DNA from: Hymenobacter elongatus
GTDB taxonomy: Bacteria > Bacteroidota > Bacteroidia > Cytophagales > Hymenobacteraceae
Direction: 5' to 3'
Assembly (NCBI RefSeq): GCF_004745955.1
Contig: NZ_SRLD01000001.1
Coordinates: 1 to 64,000, forward strand
Length of the DNA stretch: 64,000 nt
In this document: piece by piece, positions 36,581 to 45,820 of the stretch
How positions within the stretch are numbered: the stretch's first letter is position 1
How the letters are laid out: every line of letters begins with the position of its first letter
Notes under the pieces: generated by a model
The model's database searches: none
What the model was told of the DNA's origin: nothing
The model's input: only the letters and a program-made list of their open reading frames with translations
Program-made: the position numbers and the translations under genes

Positions 36581-36770
36581 CAGTCTGGTGCGAGTTTAGC
36601 GCAGCGTAACTCGTGCCTACCCACGATGTGGAGATTGTATCTCCCCTGCCGCGCAGCGGCAAACCAGTACCGCACCGCCTGCTTCGTTCACTGCCATCGT
36701 TCTGATGCGAGGCACAGCCTCGCCCGGATATTCGGCACGAGTTACGCTGCGCTAAACTCGCGCCAGACTG
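36581..36770. repeat. Inverted-repeat element bordering the AT-rich island
   Basis: Two 37-bp arms (36581-36617, 36734-36770) match at 36 of 37 positions. They start CAGTCTGGTGCGAGTTTAGC and enclose 116 bp without an ORF. No target duplication is evident. It is MITE-like in size but different in sequence from the other families, and abuts the left edge of the AT-rich island. Confidence 0.7.
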
Positions 36771-36799
36771 AGGGCAATTTTCATCACAAATGTTGATGC

Positions 36800-36880
36800 G
36801 GAGAACCATACTTTGATTAACCACAAATGTATCTACAGAGCACTGAACCGCCACTTTTGCCAAACCGCTGTTATAGGCCG
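36800..36880 (-). other. Partial attC-like site (site c)
   Basis: On the minus strand the sequence after the gene remnant reads GGCCTATAACAGCGGTTTGG and continues CAAAAGTGGCGGTTCAG. TATAAC followed by a GC-rich stem arm resembles the inverse core of integron attC sites, and the stop TAA lies inside it, as in cassettes. No opposite arm is seen before the repeat at 36734-36770, so the site looks truncated. Confidence 0.4.
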
Positions 36881-37044
36881 TTTTTCTTTTTGTCGTCGTT
36901 GATTTTTTTGTCATAAGTGCAATTGCTCCACCTGCTGCTCCAATAGTCACATTAATATTTATTCCTGTCCAATATGCAATCAGTCCCGCTGATATTCCGC
37001 CAATTAGGCCGCCAAGTGCAGCCCAACCTATATATTTTATATTT
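36871..37044 (-). pseudogene. Out-of-frame 3' part of the preceding cassette gene, two membrane segments
   Basis: Directly after the gene at 37045-37428, another frame continues KNIKYIGWAALGGLIGGISA, then GLIAYWTG and a hydrophobic IGAAGGAIALM. It has no start codon. Removing one A from the A6 tract (37049-37054) and adding one to the A7 tract (36903-36909) would join everything into one frame ending KKINDDKKKNGL at the TAA at 36871. This points to a frameshifted gene or to homopolymer sequencing errors. Confidence 0.5.
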
Positions 37045-37428
37045 TTACTTTTTTGTTGTTTTTAAAGTCTTTGTGTTTTCGGTCAGGAAGTCAAAGTTTG
37101 AGTCACGAAGATATTTCTGGTAATTGTCAATAAATGTTTCCCAAAGCATTTCGTCTTTGTTTGTTGGGATTTGTCCTGCTGCATTAATATTGAAGTTCGC
37201 TTTAACTTCTTGTCCGTTAATTTCAATATCGATTTCGGATTTCCAATTTAATGAATTAAAAGTCCACATATTTGAAGCAATCGAGCCACGTTCAAATCTT
37301 ATTTTTCTGTCAGTCGGGTTGCTGTCAATATGTTTAAAATTTGATTTCTTGAAATATTCAATTGTCTTTTCATTCAAGTCAATAGTCTCTGAAACTGTAA
37401 ATTCTAATTTCTTTCTTATTGCTGTCAT
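37045..37428 (-). CDS. Hypothetical protein of the AT-rich island
   Basis: 127 residues, acidic and Asn/Lys-rich (LEFTVSETIDLNEKTIEYFK), with a WTFNSLNWKSEIDIEINGQ segment, and no membrane helix in this frame. No family was recognised. Base composition is far more AT-rich than the flanking chromosome. The protein probably once continued into the two hydrophobic segments found out of frame just downstream. It lies between two attC-like palindromes, like a single-gene cassette. Confidence 0.6.
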   Translation of the reverse strand: MTAIRKKLEFTVSETIDLNEKTIEYFKKSNFKHIDSNPTDRKIRFERGSIASNMWTFNSLNWKSEIDIEINGQEVKANFNINAAGQIPTNKDEMLWETFIDNYQKYLRDSNFDFLTENTKTLKTTKK

Positions 37429-37460
37429 TTTGTTTGTGTCGTTGTCTTTTAAAATACCCT

Positions 37461-37651
37461 ACGTTGAGTATTTGCGAAGGCAGGGAATTCATTGTTCGTC
37501 CAGCCTGGTACAAATGGCCAATTGAAAATGTAAAGTTGAAGTTAACAACTAAAAGCCAAATTTATAAATGTCAGCCCGAACCACTGCTGATGGTTGTACA
37601 AAGCTTATGTTGCATAGCCCTGCCCTGCTTTTGCAAATACTTTTGTTGTGC
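37461..37651 (-). other. attC-like imperfect palindrome (site b)
   Basis: GTATTTGCGAAGGCAGGG (37468-37485) and CCCTGCTTTTGCAAATAC (37623-37640) are complementary at 16 of 18 positions, 137 bases apart. The outer ends read ACGTTG and GTTGTGC. Between them lies TCAGCCCGAACCACTGCTGA, also found in altered form in site a. The structure, position after each gene and orientation match integron attC sites, although it is longer than most. Confidence 0.55.
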
Positions 37652-37741
37652 GTTCGCCTTATATTTTGGTCATAACCTGAGGAAGTTACACGACATATCA
37701 TATCAATAAAGAGAAGCCTCTGAAATATGAAAGTGTAGGTC

Positions 37742-38281
37742 TTACTTCGGGCCATACTTTTCCATAAACGCAGGCATTTGCTCATAAAATACTTCATGAT
37801 TATACCGTGCATCCAAGGCTTTGAAACGGGCTATATTTTCAGGTGCAAATGGATTAACGCCTTCGTTGTGCATATCAAGACCCAGTTGTGATAGCTCCTC
37901 CAAATAGTGGGCAAAATCCTGTGAACTCGGATACATATCAATAAATTTGGCAGGGGCATCGTGTCCATTCCAAAAAGTATGCACTATGCCTCTTGGGCGA
38001 AAGTGCCAACCGCCTGCGGCAACTTCAATCACTTCATCACCTTGCAAAACCGAAATCGTGCCCTCGAGCACACGCATAATTTCGTCTAATTCGTAATGAA
38101 CATGTGGCGGTGGTCCCATCTGCCGCGGCGCAAGAGATACTTCAATGCATGAAAATTGTCCATAAGTTTGCTCGTGAGTTAATTTTACAGATGTTGACAT
38201 ACCCAAAACATTGAGCGTTGGTGCGTTGAGAGCATTCGTGTTAGCAGGTGTAAGTGCTGCTTTCATTTGTTCTGTTGACAT
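37742..38281 (-). CDS. Cupin domain protein
   Basis: 179 residues. A single cupin barrel occupies about 45-125: PPPHVHYELDEIMRVLEG supplies the metal-binding His-x-His and Glu, and HFRPRGIVHTFWNG the later histidine. The C-terminal 50 residues are helical with no known domain. Cupins of this sort can be dioxygenases, isomerases or sugar-binding proteins; the substrate is not apparent. It is the second gene of the AT-rich, cassette-like island, with attC-like sites on both sides. Confidence 0.85.
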   Translation of the reverse strand: MSTEQMKAALTPANTNALNAPTLNVLGMSTSVKLTHEQTYGQFSCIEVSLAPRQMGPPPHVHYELDEIMRVLEGTISVLQGDEVIEVAAGGWHFRPRGIVHTFWNGHDAPAKFIDMYPSSQDFAHYLEELSQLGLDMHNEGVNPFAPENIARFKALDARYNHEVFYEQMPAFMEKYGPK

Positions 38282-38346
38282 TGATTTTGATTTTTAGAGT
38301 GTGAAAAAGAAGTTCTATATTTTTAATAAATGTAACCTAAGGTGAC

Positions 38347-38544
38347 GCACAACGAACAGGGCTTTGTGCAGGCGTGGGATTTGAAAAACGTCCGCCCGGA
38401 ACCGCTGCTGATTGAAAAACAAACGTTCAAGATAACAACCAAAATTTCAACGATGTTTGTCAAGCCCAAACTGAAGTTGATAGCGAACAAATGCCGAAGC
38501 TAACAACGTCAAGCCATGCTTGCACAAAACCCCATGTTGTATGC
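38347..38544 (-). other. attC-like imperfect palindrome (site a)
   Basis: GCACAAC (38347-38353) is opposed by GTTGTATGC (38536-38544). Next to these, ACAGGGCTTTGTGCAGGC faces GCTTGCACAAAACCCCAT, complementary with mismatches. The block GTCCGCCCGGAACCGCTGCT is shared with site b. The site lies between the DUF4261 gene and the cupin gene, 12 bp after the former stop. Confidence 0.55.
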
Positions 38545-38555
38545 AGCTTTTCTTC

Positions 38556-39347
38556 TCACATTTCAAGTTTTAAAGTTTGTCCTTCAACGAAAATTCCTTG
38601 TGATTGTGTGATTTTAATTTTTTGTTCATCAGTATAACCTAATGTCTCCCCATTTTTAAATTTCACATTGCTGTTGATGATATAAGCACAAATGTTACCT
38701 AAAAAATTATACATTTCTTGAAGTTCAAGTTTAGAATTAATAAATTCCATTTCAAGTTTGTCGAATGAATTAAGACCGTATGTATAAGCATTGTTTCCAC
38801 TGTCTGTTTTTCTAAGTCCAATATATATCCAAAGGTCAAAAGGAATTTCATTTTGCTTCAATGCTTCGGCACTGTCAAGATATTGTTCTTTGGAAATTAG
38901 TAAAGATTGTGAACCTTGATAAACTCCAATACAATTTGTTGTCGAAAGAATTGATGATAATACTTTTGTAAGTATTCCAAATCTTTCAATTTCACTTTTG
39001 TTACTCGACATTACTGTCACAATGATATGAGAATTGTGATTTTCTAAATCCTTTTCTGCTGTCGTCCAATTGTAGGCATATTGTGCTGTTTCTTGTATGT
39101 CGCCCCAAGGAATTTGAACATTCATAGTTGCAAAGGCAACCATTTCTCCTTGTATTGTAAATGTTACAGTATTGTTGTCGCCATTAATATCACTAACGAT
39201 AACATTCCAATTTGATTTTAAATAGCCAACTACTTTGTCAAGGTCAAAGCTTTCTTCATTATTGAACATTGGCATTGCAAGAAGTATTTTACCATTTTTA
39301 TTTTCTATTACTTGCTCTTTCTTTTTTAAAAAGTCAAAAAGTCCCAT
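38556..39347 (-). CDS. DUF4261 domain protein
   Basis: 263 residues from the ATG at 39347 (MGLFDFLKKKEQV). The order of conserved-looking segments agrees with DUF4261: ILLAMPMFNNEESFDL near the N-terminus, VAFATMNVQIPWGDI, and a later NEIPFDLWIYIGLRK. DUF4261 occurs among immunity-like proteins of bacterial conflict systems, but no toxin gene is adjacent. The coding sequence is about as AT-rich as its island neighbours. The frame is open upstream to 39443 but the added residues look random. Confidence 0.75.
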   Translation of the reverse strand: MGLFDFLKKKEQVIENKNGKILLAMPMFNNEESFDLDKVVGYLKSNWNVIVSDINGDNNTVTFTIQGEMVAFATMNVQIPWGDIQETAQYAYNWTTAEKDLENHNSHIIVTVMSSNKSEIERFGILTKVLSSILSTTNCIGVYQGSQSLLISKEQYLDSAEALKQNEIPFDLWIYIGLRKTDSGNNAYTYGLNSFDKLEMEFINSKLELQEMYNFLGNICAYIINSNVKFKNGETLGYTDEQKIKITQSQGIFVEGQTLKLEM

Positions 39348-39425
39348 AAATATTATTTGAGTTTGATTTTCGTGATGTCGTTTAAAGTTGCATGCAACAT
39401 CTGTATTGCCGCAACCATCCCTTGC

Positions 39426-39473
39426 CTGAGTTGCGGGTATCATCCTGCTGTTGGCACGATACCCGCAACTCAG
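39426..39473. repeat. Perfect 16-bp stem hairpin at right edge of the island
   Basis: CTGAGTTGCGGGTATC (39426-39441) and GATACCCGCAACTCAG (39458-39473) are exact complements around a 16-base loop. It marks the switch from AT-rich island to GC-rich chromosome and could be a terminator, a recombination site or the end of a repeat. Confidence 0.6.
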
Positions 39474-39574
39474 CTCCCCACCACTGTAGCGGCAATCGGC
39501 AGCGGGTGGGGTGGCTCAAGGTAGGGGCTTTGGTGGATTTTGCCTAAACGACGCTCCTTTTTAGATGAACTTCC

Positions 39575-39603
39575 TTTTCATGTGGCGAGCTATTTTACCT
39601 TTG
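39575..39603 (+). promoter_or_regulatory. Possible promoter of the fumarylacetoacetase gene
   Basis: TACCTTTG (39596-39603) fits the Bacteroidota -7 box exactly, with TTTT at 39575-39578 a 17-base spacer upstream. The box ends 25 bp before the ATG. Confidence 0.45.
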
Positions 39604-39628
39604 CTCCGTATCCACCCAGCTATTCCCG

Positions 39629-40909
39629 ATGCCTAACCCCAACAACTCCGCGCTCCGCTCCTGGATTGATATTGCGCCCACCAGCGACTTTCCGATCCAG
39701 AACCTGCCATTCGGCATTTTTGAAACGCCGGAGCGGGGGCCACGAGTAGGCGTCGCCATCGGCGACTACGTGCTGGATCTGTACGCGGTGAGTCAGTTTG
39801 GCTTCTTCGAAGACCTCGACATTCCGACCCAGCCCAAAGTGTTCCGGCGGCGGTCGTTGAATACCTTTATTGCCCTGGGCCGGCCGGTGTGGCGGGCCGT
39901 GCGCCAGCGCGTGTCGGAGCTGCTGCGCCACGACAATGACACGCTGCGCGGCAACGAAGAAGCCATGCGCAGTTGCCTGCTGCGCCAGAGCGAGGTGCAG
40001 CTGCTGCGCCCCGTGAAGCCCCAGAACTACACCGACTTCTACTCCAGCATCGAGCACGCCACCAATGTGGGCATTATGTTTCGTGACCCGGCCAACGCGC
40101 TGCTGCCCAACTGGCGCCATATCCCGATTGGCTACCACGGCCGGGCCAGCAGCATCGTGGTGTCGGGCACCGATATCCGGCGGCCCAGCGGGCAGCGCAA
40201 GGCCCCGGATGCGGCGGCACCTACCTTCGGCCCGTCGCAGCAGCTTGACTTTGAGCTGGAAGTAGCCTTCATCGGAGGCAAGAATACGGAGCTGGGCCAC
40301 CCCATTCCGTTGCAGCACGCCGAGGAGCATATTTTCGGCCTGGTGTTGTTCAACGACTGGAGTGCCCGCGACATCCAGAGCTGGGAATACGTGCCGCTGG
40401 GGCCGTTTCTGGGCAAGAGCTTCGGCAGCAGCATCTCGCCCTGGGTCGTGACGCTGGATGCGCTGGAACCCTTCCGCATGGCTGGCCCGGTGCAGGAGCC
40501 CGAGCCGCTGCTGTACCTGCGCCAGGCCGATCAGCACAACTTCGACATCCGGCTGGAAGTAGGAATTCAGCCCGCCGACGGTCCCGAAACCACCGTTTCG
40601 CGCTCCAACTTCCAGTATATGTACTGGAGCATGGCCCAGCAGCTTACCCACCAGACCAGCAACGGCTGCAACCTGCAGGTGGGCGACCTCTACGCCAGCG
40701 GCACCATCAGCGGGGCCACGCCCGATTCGCTGGGCTCGATGCTGGAGCTGGCCTGGAAAGGCACCCGCCCCCTGCCGCTGACCGATGGCTCGGAGCGCAA
40801 GTTCATCCTGGACGGCGACACGGTAACCATGCGCGGCTTTGCGGAGAAGGATGGCGTGCGTATTGGCTTCGGCGAAGTAACGGGCACCATCTTACCGGCC
40901 TTGGGCTAA
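39629..40909 (+). CDS. fahA: Fumarylacetoacetase
   Basis: 426 residues, the full family length. The N-terminal SH3-like domain (about 1-115) is followed by the metal-dependent hydrolase barrel. It has DFYSSIEHATNVGIMFRD, the IGYHGRASSIVVSGT motif and NDWSARDIQSWEYVPLGPF, holding the catalytic His/Arg and metal acids. The enzyme splits fumarylacetoacetate to fumarate and acetoacetate, the last step of tyrosine/phenylalanine breakdown. No other genes of that pathway are nearby. A family 3 element is inserted exactly at its stop codon. Confidence 0.96.
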   Translation: MPNPNNSALRSWIDIAPTSDFPIQNLPFGIFETPERGPRVGVAIGDYVLDLYAVSQFGFFEDLDIPTQPKVFRRRSLNTFIALGRPVWRAVRQRVSELLRHDNDTLRGNEEAMRSCLLRQSEVQLLRPVKPQNYTDFYSSIEHATNVGIMFRDPANALLPNWRHIPIGYHGRASSIVVSGTDIRRPSGQRKAPDAAAPTFGPSQQLDFELEVAFIGGKNTELGHPIPLQHAEEHIFGLVLFNDWSARDIQSWEYVPLGPFLGKSFGSSISPWVVTLDALEPFRMAGPVQEPEPLLYLRQADQHNFDIRLEVGIQPADGPETTVSRSNFQYMYWSMAQQLTHQTSNGCNLQVGDLYASGTISGATPDSLGSMLELAWKGTRPLPLTDGSERKFILDGDTVTMRGFAEKDGVRIGFGEVTGTILPALG

Positions 40910-41053
40910 GAGCGTGGTTGGGATTTTGCTTTTCGTGTCATGCTGAGCGGAGTCGAAGCATCTCTACCGCAATGGCAATCAGAGCACTAGGGCAGCAGAG
41001 ATGCTTCGACTCCGCGGACACCAGATGAAGCAGGAAAAATCCCCAACACGCGC
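40910..41053. mobile_element. MITE-like element, family 3
   Basis: 144 bp with ends GAGCGTGGTTGGGATTTT and AAAATCCCCAACACGCGC, flanked by direct repeats TAA; the left TAA (40907-40909) is the fahA stop codon and the right one is at 41054-41056. The core hairpin carries GGAGTCGAAGCATCTCTACC and GCAGAGATGCTTCGACTCC. Confidence 0.75.
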
Positions 41054-41103
41054 TAAGTGCGTGTTGGGGATTTGCTTTTCGTTTCCTGCCTGATCTGGCA
41101 TAT

Positions 41104-41246
41104 AGCGGTTTCGTGCACGGTGCAACCCAGCTGCTGTAGAGACGCGTATTCGCGTCTCGTCGTTCGTGCCGCCTGCCCGGTTTCGTTCAACGACGAGACG
41201 CGAATACGCGTCTCTACATTGGGTGGCTACGGTTTGTGAAACCGCT
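41104..41246. repeat. Inverted repeat with AGCGGTTTC ends and GTAGAGACGC core
   Basis: AGCGGTTTC (41104-41112) and GAAACCGCT (41238-41246) enclose a hairpin whose 30-bp arms, starting TGTAGAGACGCGTATTCGCG, are exact complements. The core is of the same type as in the family 1 copy at 34586. No clear target duplication. Confidence 0.7.
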
Positions 41247-41256
41247 GTAATACGGA

Positions 41257-41414
41257 AGACTTGTTCCTGAATAAAGCGAAACACAAAAAGGCTGTCATGC
41301 TGAGCTTGTCGAAGCATCTCTACCGCAGTGGTACAGCATTGCGGTAGAGATGCTTCGACAAGCTCAGCATGACAGCCGAATGTTAGCATCGGTTCCTAAT
41401 TCAGGAACAAGTCT
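41257..41414. mobile_element. MITE-like element, family 2 copy B
   Basis: 158 bp, nearly identical to 23237-23396: it lacks two bases in the loop and differs at one arm base. Terminal repeats AGACTTGTTCCTGAAT are perfect. GGA is directly repeated at 41254-41256 and 41415-41417. The near identity of the two copies points to recent movement. Confidence 0.85.
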
Positions 41415-41616
41415 GGAAAATAAAATCCCAAACACGTTCTGAACTGGGAACATCCTCTCCGTATTTATTCGCAAAAGCTGCCCGTGTAAACACGTATTTA
41501 CCGTCGATTAAACCAGCCTTAGCAACCTTAAAAATAGAGGTCAGTACTACTTAGTAGCGCCACTGTGCGCTTCACCCTGTACTGCTGTTCCACCCGAACC
41601 TTAAAACCGGAGACCT

Positions 41617-42771
41617 ATGCTAGCTATGGATTACCGGGGCCCAAAAAGGGTCCGTGCCGTTCAAAAACCCATGCCCGAGATAAAGCATCCCCAGGATGCC
41701 ATCGTGCGGGTGACCCGTACCTGTATCTGCGGCTCCGATCTGCACTTATACAACGGCAATGTGCCCGATACCCGCGTGGGCACCACCTTCGGGCACGAAT
41801 TTGTGGGCGTAGTGGAAGAAGTTGGCCCGGAAGTGACCAAGGTCAAGGTCGGCGACCATGTCATTGTGCCCTTCAACATTGCCTGTGGCGAATGCCATTT
41901 CTGCAAACAGGGCATGTTTGGCAACTGCCAGGAATCCAATACCATGGCCAGCGCCGTGGGCAGTATCTATGGCTACTCGCACACGGCGGGCGGCTTCGAC
42001 GGCGGCCAGGCCGAATATGCCCGGGTGCCCTACGCCAACGTGGGCCCTACCATCATTCCGCCCGGCATGGACCACGATGATGCCGTATTGCTAACCGACG
42101 TGGTGCCGACCGGGTACCAGGCGGCCGAAATGGCGGGCATCCAGACCGGCGACACGGTAGTTGTATTCGGGGCCGGCCCGATTGGCATTATGGCCGCGCG
42201 CTGCGCCTGGCTGTTTGGCGCGGGCCGCGTCATCATCATCGACCAGGAAGATTACCGGCTGGAATTTGCCCGCAACTATTCGTATTGCGAGGCTTACAAT
42301 TTCAACGAAATGAACGACCCGGTGGTCTTTATCAAGAAGATAACGGACTTCATGGGGGCCGATGTGTGCATCGATGCCGTGGGCGCGGAAGCCGCCGGCA
42401 ACGCCATGCAGACCATCACCGGCCGCAAGCTCTTGCTACAGGCGGGCTCGGCTACGGCCTTGCACTGGGCTATTAACTCCGTAAAAAAAGGCGGCGTGGT
42501 TTCCATCGTGGGCGTGTATGGCCCTACCGACAACCTCGTGCCTATCGGTAATGTGCTGAACAAGGGCCTTACCATCCGGGGCAACCAGACCTCAGTGAAG
42601 CGGCTGCTGCCCCGGCTGATTGAGCACGTTCAGAATGGGACGCTCAACCCCAAAGGGCTGATTACGCACCGCCTGCCGCTGGAGGAAGTGGCCGACGGCT
42701 ACCGGATGTTCTCCGCCAAGCTTGATAATTGTATCAAGACCGTTATGATCCCGCCATCCGCTAAAATGTAA
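41617..42771 (+). CDS. Zinc-dependent alcohol dehydrogenase, MDR superfamily
   Basis: 384 residues. The catalytic zinc site uses Cys in ICGSDLH and the GHE motif in TTFGHEFVG. The structural zinc loop is CGECHFCKQGMFGNC. The Rossmann nucleotide site is VFGAGPIGIMAARCA. The threonine-dehydrogenase/formaldehyde-dehydrogenase-like subgroup is suggested by the long insert and length, but the substrate is not determined. It is followed 10 bp later by a small gene of unknown role, so the two form an operon. Confidence 0.92.
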   Translation: MLAMDYRGPKRVRAVQKPMPEIKHPQDAIVRVTRTCICGSDLHLYNGNVPDTRVGTTFGHEFVGVVEEVGPEVTKVKVGDHVIVPFNIACGECHFCKQGMFGNCQESNTMASAVGSIYGYSHTAGGFDGGQAEYARVPYANVGPTIIPPGMDHDDAVLLTDVVPTGYQAAEMAGIQTGDTVVVFGAGPIGIMAARCAWLFGAGRVIIIDQEDYRLEFARNYSYCEAYNFNEMNDPVVFIKKITDFMGADVCIDAVGAEAAGNAMQTITGRKLLLQAGSATALHWAINSVKKGGVVSIVGVYGPTDNLVPIGNVLNKGLTIRGNQTSVKRLLPRLIEHVQNGTLNPKGLITHRLPLEEVADGYRMFSAKLDNCIKTVMIPPSAKM

Positions 42772-42781
42772 TTGACCGATC

Positions 42782-43309
42782 ATGGAAAATAAAACGATAG
42801 ATCCAAAGCAGATCAAAGGCTGGGGAGTAGACGCGGATCCGAAGAACGACCCGACGTATCCTATGCGGCACCGCATGAACGTGACGGAGGACCCCGACAG
42901 CAAAGCCAGACCAACGCTGCAGCCCGAGGATACGGAGCTATTGCAGTCCATTGAGCGGCCGAACGTATCGGCGGTTTTTGGGACCACGTCGCCTCCCGTG
43001 GGCTTGAGCGGCATGATTCGCCGCTTTGCGTTCAAATACAGCGAAAACCGCTACCGCCACTGGCTGCCGCTCATAGTAGCCGACCGGGTGAATGTAGTAG
43101 AAGGCATCGTGGAAGACCTGGCCCATGGCAAGCTGCCCAATATCTGGGCCGAAAAAGGCTACGATATGGAGTGGAAATACAACCGCACGGCTTTCGTGAC
43201 CAAGATGGCGACCATTGCCGCCGTCACGGCTGGCGTAGTGGTACTGCTGACGCAAAAAGATAAACCGTCCCGCAGAAAGCTGAATTACCGGTTCCCTCCG
43301 AACCGCTAG
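42782..43309 (+). CDS. Hypothetical protein with one membrane helix
   Basis: 175 residues, no signal peptide. The first 80 residues are polar and Pro-rich (KGWGVDADPKNDPTYPMRHR). A compact part includes RHWLPLIVADRVNVVEGIVED. A single hydrophobic helix (about 141-160, MATIAAVTAGVVVLLTQ) is followed by a basic tail. It lies 10 bp after the dehydrogenase gene and ends at a strong terminator, so the products may work together. Family not recognised. Confidence 0.78.
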   Translation: MENKTIDPKQIKGWGVDADPKNDPTYPMRHRMNVTEDPDSKARPTLQPEDTELLQSIERPNVSAVFGTTSPPVGLSGMIRRFAFKYSENRYRHWLPLIVADRVNVVEGIVEDLAHGKLPNIWAEKGYDMEWKYNRTAFVTKMATIAAVTAGVVVLLTQKDKPSRRKLNYRFPPNR

Positions 43310-43314
43310 TTGCT

Positions 43315-43376
43315 GTTGAATGCCACAAAAAAACCGGCCCGCTGTTATGCGGGCCGGTTTTTTTGTGGCATTCAAC
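43315..43376. terminator. Bidirectional terminator, 28-bp perfect stem
   Basis: Arms 43315-43342 and 43349-43376 are exact complements around TGTTAT. The GC-rich part ACCGGCCCGC lies next to the loop and is bordered by A7 on one side and T7 on the other, so it can terminate both the hypothetical gene and the convergent acs gene. Confidence 0.9.
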
Positions 43377-43408
43377 AAGCAGGGGAACAGGAAAGATGCG
43401 CCGTGGGC

Positions 43409-45325
<1,917 letters not shown>

Positions 45326-45367
45326 GGTGGTGGGTTGAGGGTTGAGGGTTGAAAACGTTTATTAAAC

Positions 45368-45809
45368 TGTCATCCTGAGCGGCGCGCAGCAAAGCGAAGG
45401 ACCTCTACCGCTTCGTTGCTGAACTACTCTTCAGCTGGCTGCCAAAGCTGAGGGTCAATGATTTGCCATTCGGGATTGAACTGCCGGACCAAGGCCTCTT
45501 TTTTCAGCCGCGTCCAGCCTTTGATTTCTTTTTCGCGGGCAATGGCTTGCTCCACCTCCCGATAGTGCTCGAAGTAGAGCAGCAGATAGCAGTGGTACCG
45601 TCCCGCGAAAGTCGTGGGCAAGTCCCGGTTTTCGCAATGCTGATGCAGACGGGTTTCAAGGTCGTTGGTAATGCCCGTGTAGAGGACGGTTTTCGTGGGA
45701 TTGGTAACAATGTAGACGAAGTACTTGTGGGCCCTCATAAATAGTGAAGTTAGCTTGGCAACAAAGCAGGAGAGGTCCTTCGCTTTGCTGCGCGCCGCTC
45801 AGGATGACA
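45368..45809. mobile_element. Inverted-repeat element carrying a GIY-YIG gene
   Basis: Arms 45368-45406 and 45771-45809 are perfect 39-bp inverted repeats beginning TGTCATCCTGAGCGGCGCGC. Pairing continues imperfectly for about 20 more bases each side. The loop holds exactly one gene, the GIY-YIG nuclease at 45424-45738. The outermost motif TGTCATCCTGAGC is shared with non-coding palindromes at 24829 and 34510, so these could be deleted derivatives. A direct target repeat could not be identified. Confidence 0.7.
45424..45738 (-). CDS. GIY-YIG nuclease domain protein
   Basis: 104 residues made almost entirely of one GIY-YIG domain. The two signature strands appear as FVYIVTN and VLYTGITN, followed by the conserved arginine in DLETRLHQH and the catalytic glutamate candidate in EVEQAIAREKEIKGW. 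Stand-alone small GIY-YIG proteins nick or cut DNA, but their biological role is mostly unknown. It sits alone between acs and a second synthetase, within perfect inverted repeats, and interrupts an otherwise metabolic gene cluster. Confidence 0.9.
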   Translation of the reverse strand: MRAHKYFVYIVTNPTKTVLYTGITNDLETRLHQHCENRDLPTTFAGRYHCYLLLYFEHYREVEQAIAREKEIKGWTRLKKEALVRQFNPEWQIIDPQLWQPAEE

Positions 45810-45820
45810 ACGTGCAGCTT

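Larger units (their letters stand above)
41057..41439. repeat. Composite repeat with nested elements
   Basis: The left end GTGCGTGTTGGGGATTTG and the right end AAATCCCAAACACGTTC (to 41439) match the family 3 ends. The interior holds two further units (41104-41246 and 41257-41414). Flanking bases are TAA on the left and TGA on the right, so a duplication is not exact. No coding sequence was found, and the gap from 41440 to the next gene at 41617 shows nothing else. Confidence 0.55.

Noticed and set aside
36423..36950. 175-codon frame at the left edge of the island
   Set aside because: It starts at an internal GTG of the broken cassette gene and runs through the inverted repeat; only its first part reflects a real, frameshifted gene.
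41057..41439. CRISPR array
   Set aside because: The repeats are inverted, of different families and not regularly spaced; no cas gene is present.
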